Positions 24,301 to 36,244 of a stretch of 64,000 nucleotides of DNA are shown here, in pieces; positions within the stretch are counted from its first letter, which is position 1, and every line of letters begins with the position of its first letter. The position numbers and the translations under genes are program-made. Under the pieces are notes generated by a model that worked only from the letters and a program-made list of their open reading frames with translations, did not search any database and was not told the DNA's origin. Source of the DNA: Haberlea rhodopensis (taxonomy: Eukaryota; Streptophyta; Magnoliopsida; Lamiales; Gesneriaceae); NCBI GenBank assembly GCA_907163345.1, contig CAJQUN010000003.1, forward strand, positions 2,356,001 to 2,420,000. The letters run 5' to 3'.

Positions 24301-24743
24301 ATCCAGAACACAGTCCCTCGATATTGTCAGATGCATGGCTTTCTGTGCAAGGAGCTCGACGTCTAGATCTTGGCTCAACATGGGATTGGAAATCAAGGAA
24401 TTATTCAAGAGAAGTCACCGTGGAGGAAGCTTCCGAGGCAATGAAAGTGCTTCTCCCAAAGGCATCTGTACTGTATCCAGCTATTAAATATTGGACTGTT
24501 AAAGGAGCAGTTGCAGGACTGAGGGCAATGCCACCACTCACAGCAGAGGGATCACTTCCGCTTCTTGGTTGTGTCGATGAATTTGTGAATGGGACTCATG
24601 CTTGCAAATATTGGCTATTTACAGGCCTAGGTGCGAGAGGTCTGTTATTCCATGGTTGGCTAGGCAAATTATTGGCACATGCTGTACTCTCCCGTAACGA
24701 AGATTTACTCCCTTCTGAGTTAACATCTTGGAAGAGTAAATAA
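18384..24743 (+). CDS. FAD-dependent oxidoreductase, DAO/MnmC-like, probably organellar
   Basis: Ten exons: 18384-18493, 18572-18629, 19272-19380, 19527-19668, 20374-20425, 20501-20647, 20732-20843, 20964-21077, 22118-22244 and 24293-24743. Their lengths sum to 474 codons (473 aa) with consistent phases. Residues 1-37 are Ser/Arg-rich and nearly free of acidic residues, like a transit peptide. The dinucleotide-binding motif GAGFAGLSVAW follows at once, then GGGASGVAGGLLHPYSPK, and the C-terminal region has GLRAMPPLT and GLGARGLLFHGW typical of DAO-fold enzymes. It matches the plant family annotated as FAD-dependent oxidoreductase, similar to the C-terminal oxidase of bacterial MnmC; the plant substrate is not established. 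An in-frame ATG at 18318 with good context would add 22 residues. Introns 8 and 9 carry retroelements. Confidence 0.92.
19828..20060 (-). mobile_element. Short LINE-like 3' end in intron 4 of the FAD gene
   Basis: On the plus strand a run of T (about 19,831-19,845) is followed by GTCAGGCAAATAAATTTATT. Read on the minus strand this is an AATAAATTTATTTGCC segment ending in poly(A), the usual 3' end of plant L1 elements. Only some 200 bp remain and no frame is present. Boundaries are approximate. Confidence 0.45.
21095..22062 (-). mobile_element. 5'-truncated LINE carrying an RNase H domain, in intron 8 of the FAD gene
   Basis: The element is 968 bp, bounded by a 10-bp target-site duplication CTGTAATTTG (21085-21094 and 22063-22072), with a short poly(A) at its 3' end (T-run at 21095-21102 on the plus strand). 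The minus-strand frame 21766-21161 encodes a plant LINE-type RNase HI: LNKDG (first Asp), RAELLAI (Glu), LESD (second Asp) and DALANAA (last Asp). The reverse transcriptase is missing by 5' truncation. It is spliced out with the intron. Confidence 0.92.
22310..24047 (+). mobile_element. Non-autonomous LTR retrotransposon in intron 9 of the FAD gene
   Basis: LTRs at 22310-22511 and 23842-24047 are near-identical and start TGTTGAAGATT. The PBS TGGTATCAGAGCC (22512-22524) abuts the 5' LTR, and a copia-style purine tract CTTCAGGGGGG precedes the 3' LTR. Flanking TTTTT (22305-22309 and 24048-24052) fits a 5-bp duplication, though a homopolymer is weak proof. The 1.3-kb interior has no gag or pol. 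It contains a GC-rich first half and a CT-rich degenerate minisatellite. The element lies in the sense orientation of the host gene. Confidence 0.85.
23365..23735 (+). repeat. Degenerate CT-rich minisatellite inside the LTR element
   Basis: About a dozen imperfect units of roughly 25-30 bp built on GCTCCTTTTCCGGGAGTCTTT. The repeat keeps all three plus frames partly open, which produces spurious long open frames. No protein function is proposed. Confidence 0.75.
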
Positions 24744-26095
24744 CACTATTGGTCATCTAAGATAACGCTTTAAATCCCAAATAATCTTCAGAAGTGAAAG
24801 AACAGGACTGTGAAGATGGCATGAAGTCACTGCCATCCCCTGCCCGAAAGTATTGAAACTTTACTATGTTTCTGTACTGAGGCGCTGAAGTTCTGCTGCA
24901 CAGTGAACCTTCACCATTGATTTGAAAGGGCCTGAGTCATAGAACATGGGGCATCCCTTTCTTGTAAGGCGTTATCGTCGCTGTAACAGCCAATGTTTGA
25001 ATATTCATTTTTTGCATTAGGAAACTCCAAAAGTTGGCCTTTTATGAACTGTACACAGTCCATGAGTTCTAATTCTTCATGTGCAAACATATTTTCAGGT
25101 AAAATTACTGGCAAAAGCATTCAATGTAATATGACCTTCGACTGTTTGCTAGTATATGATAGTTCAAATGTCAAAAGTTTATACAACTCTAGGCTTTACA
25201 TAACAATACACAACATAGCCTCAAGTAATTGATACTTATGCAATATATAAGTAAGAATAAAGAAAATAGTAATTGAACTTGGGCAGAAAAGTATATTCCT
25301 CCACAGCTATGGTTCTTCTCTTCTTTCCCTTTTCCATTTTTCTTCAATTGCAGTTTTGTGAGTTCAAAAGTGCTAGATAATGATTGTGTTCATATCATTA
25401 TATCCGAGGATTTATCGTCGTAAATAGAGTATTTGTTTGTAAGGAAAGATTAGCCCCATGATTTGATTGGCATGTTCTGGGCTGGGCAGTATTATTAACA
25501 CTTTCCGTGTACTAAAGTATGAGTGCTGTAACAATTTTAGTATAGATAGGCCTTGGGTATAAACTTATCCTCGATTGTTGTTCCAATTTTGTTCCTTGGA
25601 TTTCTTATTTCTGTTATGCTCAAGTTGAAATTAAGTCATTTGTTATTTCTAAACCACTCAACTCATACTTAATAAGTGCATCCAAATTTATTTTGGCATT
25701 ACTTTGTTCCTTTTTTATTTTTTTCTGAATTATTATATGGCAGCTAAGTTTACCTTGTTGGACCATCTATCAAAGTTAAATTCAATCTTATTTTATTTTC
25801 AGCACTTGTATTGTACATTACCCATACACATAACACTAACAAATGCTTTGTATGTTCTTTCCTGAATGATGATCACCTCAAAACTTATTTCGAAATATAG
25901 TAATGAGTAAAAATGTAAGTTAATGGTTCAATTAATGAAGACATCTGCCTAAGAGATGTGATTTTTAATGAAGACATCTGTCTTAATGTGTGTAAGAATG
26001 TTTACATGTCACAAACATGTCCTCTGTGAATCTATACTCTCCATTCTTCTCTTGTTTGACAATGAATTTGGTCGTGCAGTTAAACTTATTGAATC
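24744..26095. other. Convergent intergenic region
   Basis: Lies between the 3' ends of the FAD oxidoreductase gene (+) and the H+-ATPase gene (-). It presumably contains both 3' UTRs. No gene, repeat or structured element was recognised. Confidence 0.4.
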
Positions 26096-29000
26096 TTAGA
26101 CAGTGTAGTGTTGTTGTATGGTTTCAATGTCCAATCCCTTTAGCTTGACAACCGATTCGACATGTCCCTTAAGAGTGTGAAGCTCCCTCAGCCTGCAATA
26201 TGTTTTTTTTCCATAAAAATAAATGGTCAGTAAGGTAATTGATCAAGAAAAATGATTTGAATTTAGGAAGTCCAAGAAACATGCTCATAAGTGCAAGTTA
26301 TTCCATAAATCATATATATGGATACCTTGCAACTTCGGCTCTTTTCTTGGCTTGCTCAGCAATCTCAGACAATTCACGATAGTTTTTGTCGTTGAACAGT
26401 CCAGAAGTGTCTGTTGTAGTTGAGAGGCCGTGAAGAGTGCGTTGAGCCACAGCCCACTGTGCTTCTCTTTCACCCCTTCCATAATCTTTCTTGGTTGTGA
26501 ACGCAGTCTAATTTGTTCAGGAGAAAAAACATGAAATTGAATATTTACTAGCAGGTAAATTCAAGATTATTTGGTTTGTATATATTGTTTGATATAGATT
26601 ATAGATGTAGTTAGATTGCATTATGTTCATACCTTGTTCTGGATCATGGAATCCCATGCCTTTCCACTTAATGCATATCGAATGATGAACTTGAGAATGT
26701 CAAGTGGGATGTAAGTAATAATGCTGTAGATCCAGATGACTCCTGCCCATCCCCATCCGATGCCTTGAATTCTTGCAAATTCCCAAGATGCATATACGGC
26801 AATAACTGTAGCCAGCTGAAATCCCACGACTCGTAATTAGTTAAAACTTCTATAATTTGAGTAGGAAAATGATCTGATCAGCTGTGATTTCTAATGAAAC
26901 TGATGAAGTTGGTTTTTTTGTAACCTACCAATTGAGCTATCAGGAAAGCGCTCACGAGCAAGAGACCAGGGCGTTCCACAAATGACCAGCTTCGTGACCT
27001 TGTGACGAAGATGAGTGCCTGACTAATTATACTCACTTGAAGGTACAGGGCAGCAGTAAGCTCATCAGGACTGTCCTTGATAGGTTTTACTTTAAATATT
27101 TCCTAGAAGTAATAAATAGTTTGCAAACAATCAAATTTTTATTTATTTTAGAAATGAACAAAAAAGGTATGATGAAACTAGAGTTTTAATGAGCTTACAG
27201 AGAAGAAATCGGTGTCGGTTGCGAGGTAGAAGAAGACAACAGTCATGATAGCCATGTATGTTCCGAGGACAATGCCGGTGGCAAAGATTTCCTTAAGCTT
27301 CCACGAGTCAGGCAGTGGAGATGGCTTCACTCTGTCTTTTGAAATGGTCATGATGGTTCCGTCATTCAGGATCGCAATTATGAGAACCATGAATGGTGAG
27401 AAATCAAACTTCCATATAAGAGCAATGAGCATGAATCCCATGACAATACGAATAGTGATGGAAACTGCGTAAATGGTGTAGTTCTTCATTCTCTGGAAGA
27501 TGGCTCGGCTGGTCAGCACAGCACTAACTATCACACTAAGTCCTGGCTCAGTCAAAACAATGTCCGATGCACCCCTGGCTGCATCTGTTGCATCTGCGAC
27601 AGCAATACCGATGTCTGCTTTCTTGAGTGCTGGAGCATCATTAACACCATCTCCAGTCATACCACAAATGTGCTTCCTTTCTTGAAGTTTCTTCACAATT
27701 TCGTATTTGTGTTCTGGGAAGACACCAGCAAAGCCATCAGCCTTTTCAATGAGCTCGTCTACCGGGATTGAAGCAATTGACTCATCTTTGCTCTGGCCAA
27801 GAAGAGAAGATGATGGGTACATGTTGGTTCCCATTCCAAGCCTACGACCAGTCTCTTTGCCTATGGCTAATTGATCACCCGTGATCATCTTGACATTGAC
27901 ACCTAGATCGAGAGCTTTTCTGATAGTCTCTGCACTGTCGTGTCTTGGAGGGTCAAACAACGGCAACAATCCAACGAATTCCCATGGTCCACCGGCACTT
28001 TCTTTAGTTTTCTCGGGGATACTCTTTGAAGACACCAAATTTACTCACAGTTTAGCACTCAAAAAATTTGTCTTATAGCTATTCTTGTGTGTAATGATGT
28101 TTTATAACTTCATGGGAGGCCATTACCTGTCGTGCAACGCCAAGAGAACGAAGACCGCGGTTTGCAAAGTTGTCAATGATCTCATGGGCTTTCTTGCTTG
28201 CTTCTCCACTGAGCTCACAAAGGTCGATTATCTATCAAATTATAGGGAAAAGAAGGTAAGCCCTTGATTATTGAATGGATGAAGTCCATTTTTAAGTTAA
28301 TACACAATTTTGATGTAGTCATTACTTGCTCAGGAGCACCCTTGCTGCATCTATGCCAGTTTCCATCCGAGTCATAATATGTGATTGCAGTGCGCTTGTC
28401 GACTGGGTTGAAGGGCAAGAAATGCACCTCCGAGATTCCTGCTCTTGCCTAAAGTATTCAAAAGAAAAGTATTATAAAGTTTTTGAACAGCAGGAGTACC
28501 AAGTCTAAAGAGTGAAGGCTAAAAAAGACAAATATTCAAAAGTCACCTCCTTTGGATCACCAAGCATGTTTACAATTGAAGCATCGATGGCATCCTGGTT
28601 CTCAACCCTGGAAGCCCTGGCAGCCAACAAGATAACATTGTCCTTATCGAGGTTCTTTGGGAAAACCTCGATTAAGGTCTTATCAACGGTGAGCTTGTTA
28701 AGGGTGAGTGTTCCTGTCTTGTCACTGCAGAGCACGTCCATGCCAGCCATTTCCTCGATGGCAGTCATTCTCTTGGTGATGGCTCCCTGCTGCGATAGCC
28801 GGTGAGATCCAATGGCCATGGTTACGGACAGTACTGTCGGCATGGCAATTGGGATACCTCCGATGAGCAACACGAGAAGATTGTCAATTCCTTCCCTGTA
28901 TTTCCTGCCCTGGATTGGGAACATTACTAGGATCTCGATCACCATTCCCACAGCAATGGAACAGATGCAGAAGTTTCCAATAGCAGTCAACACCTGTCAT

Positions 29001-30541
29001 TTCAAGAAACATGAATTATCAGCAGGGACAAAATAAGATTGTTAATTTTCCGTATTGGTTCCATATTTATTAGTAGCATCAGTTTCAAACTGGCAAGTAT
29101 TTCATGTTTTTATTCAAGAAATAACGCATTTTGGAGGTGTCCATTTCATGTTTTATTCAAGAAATTTACCTTTTGGAAGTGCCCAACATTGTTGGTGCTG
29201 TCAACAAGATGAGCAGCTTTGCCAAAGAAGGTGTGAACACCGGTGGCGATCACAACAGCCTCAATCTCACCTTGCTTGCAGGTTGAACCAGAGTAGACTC
29301 CATCACCTGGGTGCTTGGTTACAGGAAGGGATTCACCAGTGAGGGCCGATTGGTCGATCTTCAGAGGATCACCCTCCAAAAGACGAGCATCAGCCGGGAT
29401 AATATCTCCCAACTTGACACTGATCAAATCTCCCGGAACCAAGATTGCAGCATCTTGCTCAGACCAGGCTCCATCTCTCAAAAGCTTTGACAAATGAATC
29501 AAACAATTAGCCGACAAGTATATATCCAATATTGAATCCATTTTCTCCTAATGAAATGCAAAGTATGGTACCTTGGTTTTGGGAGCAAGGCCAGCCATAA
29601 GGGCAGCAGCTGCGTTTCCTGCATTGTTCTCTTCGATGAAACTAATAGTCGAATTGATGATAAGCAGCACGATGATACCGACAAAGTCTTGCCAATCCGG
29701 AGGTTTGCCCTACATTTAATCAGAAAATTTGAGCTTTTGAACTAATGTCCATATCCTGTTAGAATTATATGAAGGCAATTTAGATGGCTAAAAAAAATTT
29801 ACCCCTCCATTTGCCAAAGCAATAGCCATAATGGCAGCAGACTCCATGACCCATGAGAGAGGATTCCACATAAATCCCAAGAATTTAAGGAACTTGCTCT
29901 CTTTTTTCTCTTCAAGTTTGTTGGGGCCAAAAATTTGGAGCCTTTTCTCTCCTTCTGCTGATGTCAAACCCTCCCTTGAACATTTCAGTTGTGTAAACAC
30001 TTCCTCAACGGGTATATTCTCCTGCATGAAAAAGAAAATACCATTACTCATCTCCTCTTTCTTGAATAAAACAATACTGATCAAAATTCATGTTTGATCA
30101 AGAAACATATATTAAACGGAGCAGGCCTAAATGAGTCGAGCTTTTCAAATTCTTCATGCTCATATTTAGGCTCATAAATTTTTTAGGTCGAGCTTTAGCC
30201 CGCAATTGAGTTGATATTTAGGTTATTGATTCAAATTTCGTACATATAAGAGCATGTATTGTGTTTATGAAGAGAATATTGAATCATTTTGTTCAATAAA
30301 TTAATATTCATAGATTTTTAATTATGATGGTATTTAATCAAAACATAAATTGCATATTATAATTCATTATATGAATACATCATAATTTCAGTTAAAACTA
30401 TTCACAAGCTTTGGAAAGAGCATGTAAAAGCTCAAATTCGATAATAAATTTAGCTCGAGTTGAGTAGCTCGAGCGAAAACCGTTACTTACAAGGTCAACA
30501 GTCTCATTCTTGATCTCTTCTAGTGAAATGTCTGAGGCCAT
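26096..30541 (-). CDS. PMA: Plasma-membrane H+-ATPase (P3A-type proton pump)
   Basis: Twelve exons, given in transcript order: 30541-30491, 30021-29803, 29709-29572, 29484-29170, 28993-28547, 28448-28326, 28231-28127, 28023-27199, 27102-26929, 26815-26633, 26507-26326 and 26192-26096. They sum to 2859 nt, encoding 952 aa, the normal family length. The start MASDISLEEIKNETVDL resembles the AHA1/AHA2 group. Motifs: LTGES (actuator), CSDKTGTLT with the phosphorylated Asp at about residue 332, MTGDGVNDAPALKKADIG (hinge), and multiple membrane segments. The C-terminal autoinhibitory domain is complete and ends QHYTV, the site whose Thr phosphorylation recruits 14-3-3 proteins and activates the pump. 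It exports protons using ATP and powers secondary transport. All borders are GT-AG and no break was seen, so this is a functional gene. Confidence 0.97.
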
Positions 30542-31273
30542 GGTCTTTATTTTCTTTAATAAAAGAGTAAAAGAATCAAAGTAAATTCAAAATGGATTAA
30601 GGAAGAAAGATTGAGAATATGCAAATCTCTCTCAATCTCCCTCCCTAGTTAGTACTCTCACTTTTCTTCCACACACCAATCAACTTTCCTTAGGCCTCCA
30701 TGCAATGATCACGGAATGTAGAAGGGGAAGCCTTGGCTATTTAGAGGCCTTTCTCTCTTTATATTTAGCCAATTCTTGTGGCCTTAAGCTCTCTAAAATG
30801 GTGGAGGATCACACATTTTCAACTTCTTGTTTTGGAAACTTTTCTGAACCTTAAAACTTTTGTGCAATAGGTGTTGCGACTTTTGAGTTTTGGCCTTCAA
30901 ATGTGGACAGCCATTCATGGGGGGTTCGGTCATGAACTTGTGTGGACTCAAATATTTTAGATGCCAATGTTAAAAAATTGCCTAAAGAGTAGGTGATTTG
31001 TTTTTATATTTGTGTAAGCTTGTTTTCAGCCATAAACAGTTTTTAAATACACAAAACATTGCATCAATGAAAAATGTGGCCATGCAAAAATGATGTTAAT
31101 TCAAGTGTACAAGTCTCTATTTAATTTATTTTTTAAGTTACATTGTTTTAATATCTGCTTTGCAACTGCCACATTATAGTTTACATTATAAACAATGGTT
31201 TTACGAAGGGTTCGTTTTATCAGGGAAATAAAATTAATAGAAACAAGTATACATGCCAAAATACGCTAAAACG
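30542..31273. other. Upstream region of the H+-ATPase gene
   Basis: Contains the presumed 5' UTR and promoter. Further out it is AT-rich without recognised elements. Confidence 0.4.
30757..30770 (-). promoter_or_regulatory. Likely TATA box of the H+-ATPase gene
   Basis: CTAAATATAAAG on the minus strand, about 220 bp upstream of the ATG. No other TATA-like site of similar quality was noticed between it and the start. This implies a leader of roughly 190 nt. Confidence 0.4.
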
Positions 31274-31522
31274 TAAAGTTGTCAAATTGGGTCTGCTCGA
31301 CACGACCCAGCCCATAACATTAACCCATTCGGGTCTGTCTCTAGGTGAGTTGGAAAAGCCTCATCCCGACCCAACCAAATATGGGTTATGGGTTAACCGG
31401 GCCAAATCTGTTTCAACCCGCCTACTTGCCAGTTTAGACCCCTTCTAGATGTGCTAGAACCCTGACCCAACTAGTATATTTGGTGGGTTTGGTTGGGTCG
31501 GGCTACCCTTTTTACGACTCTA
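31274..31522. mobile_element. Small hAT-like non-autonomous element
   Basis: 249 bp with GC-rich GGGTCGGG/CCCGACCC motifs. The ends TAAAGTTGTCAAATTGGGT (left) and, reversed, TAGAGTCGTAAAAAGGGT (right) form imperfect inverted repeats of the plant TAGAGTTGTCAAA type. The flanks CTAAAACG (31266-31273) and CTAAAATT (31523-31530) agree at six of eight positions, consistent with an old 8-bp duplication. Confidence 0.5.
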
Positions 31523-31572
31523 CTAAAATTTTGCAAACGGGAAAAATACACAATTTAAAATGGGAAAATTAC

Positions 31573-32249
31573 GGGCCGGTACACTTTGGTGAAACATAAT
31601 CTATCCTAGTCCAGCGAAAAAAAATTAGTTGACATAAGTCCATTCTAGGTTGAAATGACCATAATAACCCCATGTGGTCCAAGCGGTCCACGCGGTCCAA
31701 CCAATTTTTAATAAAATTGCATTCTTAGCCCTAGAAAATGTTTAAAGAACAAAATATGCCACAATATACTATTCATCATCGTTTTCATCCTAATATTTAT
31801 CAAACAGAAACATTATATGAACATGAGATCCTTCAGTTTCTGACATCTCGAGATGAATCCCAATAGCATACTTTTGCAAAGGACTCACGGTTTATATAAC
31901 GTTTGTCTAATTATAATTCAACCCGATTTGAAGATCATGTTAAAAATAAATAAAAGGTACATGCTTCCATATTACAATAAAATTTTAGCAAACTGAAAAA
32001 TACCATTTTGACCATAACGGCACCGGGTGAGGTGGGTCGCAACTTCCACCAGTCGAAAACTTACTGCCTCCAGACTGTTTTACGAATGGCTCCTCACCAT
32101 CCAACCTCAGCACACGGGCGAGGTTAGTCTGCCAGTTATCCGACTCCTTCAGAAACCGCACAGCACAGCCCTAATTCGTTTCCTACCTTAGGGCGTAAGG
32201 TATATTCAAGATATAAAAAAGATTTAAAGAAATCTGGGAGATAGCTGGG
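31573..32249. other. Non-coding flank left of the viral integrant
   Basis: Includes a GC-richer stretch near 32,020-32,190. No open frame or known repeat was recognised. The exact junction with viral sequence cannot be read. Confidence 0.35.
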
Positions 32250-32532
32250 CAACAACCTTATTTTTATTCTGGAATACTTATAACATCTATTACATTAAAA
32301 CGTCTCCTTTTGGGAGAAGACGGACTTGTTTAGCCTCTCATATAGATGAGGCTTGACTCAAAACACATAACCATAAAACCAACAGAACAATATTACAAAT
32401 GATTACAAAAATAAAAGAAAGAAAGATTACCAAGCTACGAAAGTTGAAATATTACAAAGCTTGGAGACTCAAAATTTATTTCTCAGAAAACTATGGAGAA
32501 TTTTCGATGTCCTTAGCTTCCTGAATGAGTGC

Positions 32533-32541
32533 CCTTATATA
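32533..32541 (-). promoter_or_regulatory. TATA box of the pararetroviral pregenomic promoter
   Basis: TATATAAGG on the minus strand, the same core as in well-known caulimoviral promoters. It lies about 210 bp after the last viral frame. A CACGTG G-box sits roughly 80 bp upstream (32619-32624 on the plus strand). Whether it is still active is unknown. Confidence 0.6.
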
Positions 32542-32752
32542 GGCATAAATCCGGACTTCAAATGCGGATTCCAAATCTTGATAATTGTTGAGTGCGCCTG
32601 TGAGTGCGCCTTAACTTTCACGTGGTCTGGCATCTTTGTACGGTTGTGCCAACTTTTCTCGTGAGTGGTCCATTATTTTTTGTCTGAGGGCGTTTGAACA
32701 GTATCCGCACTAACTTCTAATGGTCCACCTCTTTTCCTTTGTCGGGGAATCT

Positions 32753-34092
32753 TTACATTAGTGGTTTTTGTGGTCCCCGAGCTTTAGGAAAACGGGCTCT
32801 CTTGTCAGCAGGTCTTTTGTCTTTTCCTGCCTCTGATCTGTCGGGTTTGGATAGGAATCCTTTCCCGAACTCTGGTTCTTTCTGCTCCGGGCATGCTAGG
32901 TAGATATGATCAATCCATCGGCCAATGTGTGCCATGTTGCAGAATTTCCGGTAAGTCTCCTTTCCTGCCGGAATCTTGTTCTCCCAAAGAATTCTTCTCT
33001 TTGTTTCAAAGAGTTCTTCGGCAAATCTCGTGGAGGTTCTTGTCATGGAATTCAGCAAGAAAGTTCCATTGGCTGAATTCTGAAAGAACTTGAATGTGTA
33101 TTTGACTTTGTCCATTTCAGTTAGACAAACCCAAGACCCCATGCTCGTCTGGTTGAAACTTCATCATCTGTGATAGTTCCCGCCAATATTGGAATTCCTT
33201 CTGGTAGCGCCATTTTTATATTTTTCAAGGCGTTTCCATCTGGTCTTCTCAGCTTGATAAAATGAAAAGCTTCAATGAAGCCTTTCTTTGCCGGTTCTGG
33301 AGCAGCACTGAAAAAATACAACTCCAAGATATCACCTCTGGCCAAATGTGGATTATTGGCCCAAGTCTCGTATACAGCTTCTCTGATCCATTTTGCTAAT
33401 TTCAAAATTTCAGAGAAGGCTGGTGCCACAGTATAAACCGAAGCCAGAGCTCCGAAATTATACCATTCCTGAACATCATTTGGATGGCTGCCTGGTTTCA
33501 TCCAAACTCTCGGATATTTTCAGGAGATATCAACTATTGATTTTTCTGGGTTGATACCTCGCCTGGTAATTAGTTTCTCCCAAGTGCGCTGGTAATCCTG
33601 CATAGGTGAAGAAACTAAATCGTCATTAGTTTGAACCTTAGACTTGCCAGTCATTGGCCTAAGATTCAACTCTCCCTCTTTTACCCCAGAGGTGCTGGGT
33701 TGACTTGAAGGTTCAGATTGTGATGACACCTGACCTTCAACATTCGCTTCAGTTTGTACATCCTCAAGGAATGCATCATCTGAAGCACTCGTGACAGGGG
33801 TACTTGAATCCCTTGCCTCCGGGTTAGATGAGTCCCGTTCTCTAAACATTTCTTTTTGCACTGTTGAAGGTGCTGCCTGAAGTATAGGCCATTTCAAGAC
33901 TTCAAACAAACGTTCGTGGTCCCGAAAGCATGCTCGTATATGATCAGTAACAAGTTCCTGATCTGCTCGTTGAAGTCGTCCCGCGACCTCTGCATTGAGA
34001 CAAAGAGTCCCAAAATCTCGTTTCAGGATCTCCAGGTTTTCCCTGAGATTCCTAACTCGCTTGAGGGTATCGCTAGCAATGTGTCCCTCCAT
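32753..34092 (-). pseudogene. Last pararetroviral frame, viroplasmin/transactivator-like (broken)
   Basis: The first piece runs 34092-33520, with an N-terminal coiled-coil-like segment and a Ser/Pro/Glu-rich middle. The register continues past a stop (33520-33522) to 33121. A frame change in a G-rich run near 33,125 then leads to the third piece, 33142-32753, which ends in a basic Lys/Arg/Pro tail. The position after Pol and just before the promoter is that of the transactivator/viroplasmin gene in cavemo- and solendoviruses. Assignment rests mainly on position and on a WMKPGSHP...EWYNFGAL stretch; I am not certain of it. Confidence 0.5.
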
Positions 34093-34560
34093 CTCGTGTT
34101 AAGAAATCTGCAAGAATATTTTTATCAGATTTCACAATGACAATATCATAATCATAATATTGACACTCAGCTTGCCAACGTAAAAGTCTAGCCTTTTCTG
34201 GTTTTGATTCAATTTTATTTTTCAGAAAAGACTTAACACTCGTATTATCTATTTTTAAGATAAATTTCTTTGCAAGTAAAAATAATGGCCATTTTTTAAA
34301 AGCCTTTCGGACTGCAAAGAACTCCTTCTCGTTGATGTGCCATCTGATAACTTCGTTGTTATCAAATAATCCACTGCAATATCTGCATGGCACTTCTCCT
34401 TCTGTTGTAACTTTCATGAGGACCGCAGCCCACCAATGATTACTGACATCTGTGTATAATACCAGTTCATCCTCGTCGTTTGGTATTGCGAGTTTTGGTA
34501 GTTGCCTGCAAACCTCCTTTAGCTGTTTAACAGCTTGTCTGTTATCTTCATTCCACTCAA
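34073..34560 (-). pseudogene. Pararetroviral RNase H-like frame
   Basis: An open frame (first ATG at 34417) following the RT in another register. It contains the connection/RNase H region with RWHINEKEFFAVRKAF, ILKIDNTSVKSF and a C-terminal ILADFLTRDG, the usual end of the caulimovirid Pol. Its last 20 nt overlap the start of the next frame. Confidence 0.82.
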
Positions 34561-34562
34561 AC

Positions 34563-35693
34563 TTAACATCCTTTTTTGAGTAGTGAACTGAACACCTTCC
34601 TGTGGTTTGCTAGATTGTTGATAAACATTCCAGCAAAATTAACAACTCCTAAAAAACTCTGAAGTTGTTTTAAATCCTTGAGGTCATCCGGATATCCTTG
34701 TACTTTTTCAACAACATGATGTTTTAGGATGATTCCAGATTCGTCGATCTCGATTCCAAGGAACTCGATCTGTCTTGTAGCAATTACTGCTTTCTTTTCG
34801 GAAAGCACCAATCCTTCCTTGTAACAAACGTCTGAGAAGATCTCTAGATGTTTAAGATGTTCTTTCATGTTTTTTGACGCTATGAGGATGTCGTCAATGT
34901 ACACGAACATGAAGCTGAAGTAATCCTTGAAAAGATTATCCATCTTCCTTTGATATATCTGGGGAGCATTTGCCAATCCCATTGGCATGACATTCCAGAT
35001 ATAATGTCCTTGTGGTGTGGAGAATGCTGTGAACTTTCTGCTTGCTTCCTCCATTTTAATCTGGTAGAAACCAGACTTGCAATCGAACTTGGAGAATACT
35101 TTGGCATTCTTGATGCTATTTACCAAATGTTCTCTGCTTGGGATAAAATATCCATCGAACTCCAAGATTTCGTTGATCCCTTTATAGTTGATCACTAATC
35201 TCGGCTTTCCTCGTTTAATTTCTCCATGATTTCTTACCAGAAAACCGGGGCTGCTGTATGGAGAAATACCTGCTGAGATTAACTTAAGGTCAAGATGCTC
35301 CTTAAGTATGCTCTACATATCCTTCCGATCTTCTTGGTTCATGGGGATCGGCCTATACCTCACAAACTCATTTTCTTTTCCAATTTTCACCTTCAAAGTA
35401 GCTCTGAGCTCATTTTTGTTCCACCATGCCAGTGGATCCTCGTTGTAGTTCCTACGAATCTTCCTTTTTACATCCTCTAGAGTGATTCGCTCTTCGAGGG
35501 TAGATTCAGGTTGTGGAACTTCTTCTCGTAAAGCGTTTTTCAGTAGCAACAGGGTTTCTGGAGTTACTCTTTCCTCATCCTGTTCTATGAAAGACATGAT
35601 ATTAACCCAGTCAAAAGTTTGTGACTCCCTTTCACTAGGACCTTGTTGTCGGAACTGAAGAATTGCCTCTCCAAATTTCCGCTGATCTTTCAT
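34563..35693 (-). pseudogene. Pararetroviral reverse transcriptase-like frame, with an in-frame stop
   Basis: One frame broken by a stop at 35313-35315. The first part is the leader to the RT; the second carries the RT palm: KFDCKSGFYQI with the first catalytic Asp, GLANAPQIYQ, and the YIDD box (FVYIDDILI). The enzyme would copy pregenomic RNA into DNA. The frame ends at an A6 run (34572-34577 on the plus strand as T6), where the register changes relative to the RNase H frame that follows. Both breaks indicate loss of function. Confidence 0.9.
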
Positions 35694-36244
35694 CTCTGGG
35701 TGTCGAAGTTTTCCTTCATCACCACGCTTGTTGCAAAATGAATAGGGAATTTTCGGTGAAACGCCTCCCGTAATCGTTGTACCATAATCTTATGATCACA
35801 TAGAGTTGTGAAAATAAGTCTTCGCGTTTCATTCTCTTGAGTGAATGTCTTGAACGTCTGTAGGAAATTGTTTCCTAACAGCATATCTGCACCTGTATCA
35901 TGGAAATATATAGGTGGAGTTTTGACTTTGTACCATGGGGTACCGCCTGCTCCGCCGATAATTATTTCCGCTCCTTGGACTCCTTCATTAAGAATAAGGA
36001 TCCGTTTGGAAAAGTCTCTTCCGGCAATGGCTGGTAATTTCTCACCAACGTCTTTGGGGAAGATTTCTTGCCTGGCAGTGCATATTCCAGCCCCTGAGTC
36101 AATGTATGCTGCAAAATATTCTGCCCGGTACTTCTCATATAACATCCCAATGGAGATGTATATGGAGAATGGACTGGTGGTCATCGAATTCGGTATCTCT
36201 TTCCGTCGACCTTGAATTCCATTCCATCTTGCAATCTTTCCCAA
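35690..36244 (-). pseudogene. Pararetroviral aspartic protease-like frame
   Basis: A frame of 184 codons with the retroviral-type active-site motif YIDSGAGICTA about 48 residues in, and a MLLGNNFL strand typical of the second half of the fold. It would cleave the viral polyprotein. It overlaps the end of the movement frame by about 60 nt and is followed directly by the RT frame, as in known genomes. Confidence 0.82.

Noticed and set aside
32893..33093. Plus-strand frames across the viral block (also 35841-36215, 37141-37419, 37487-37723)
   Set aside because: They are shadows of the minus-strand pararetroviral frames.
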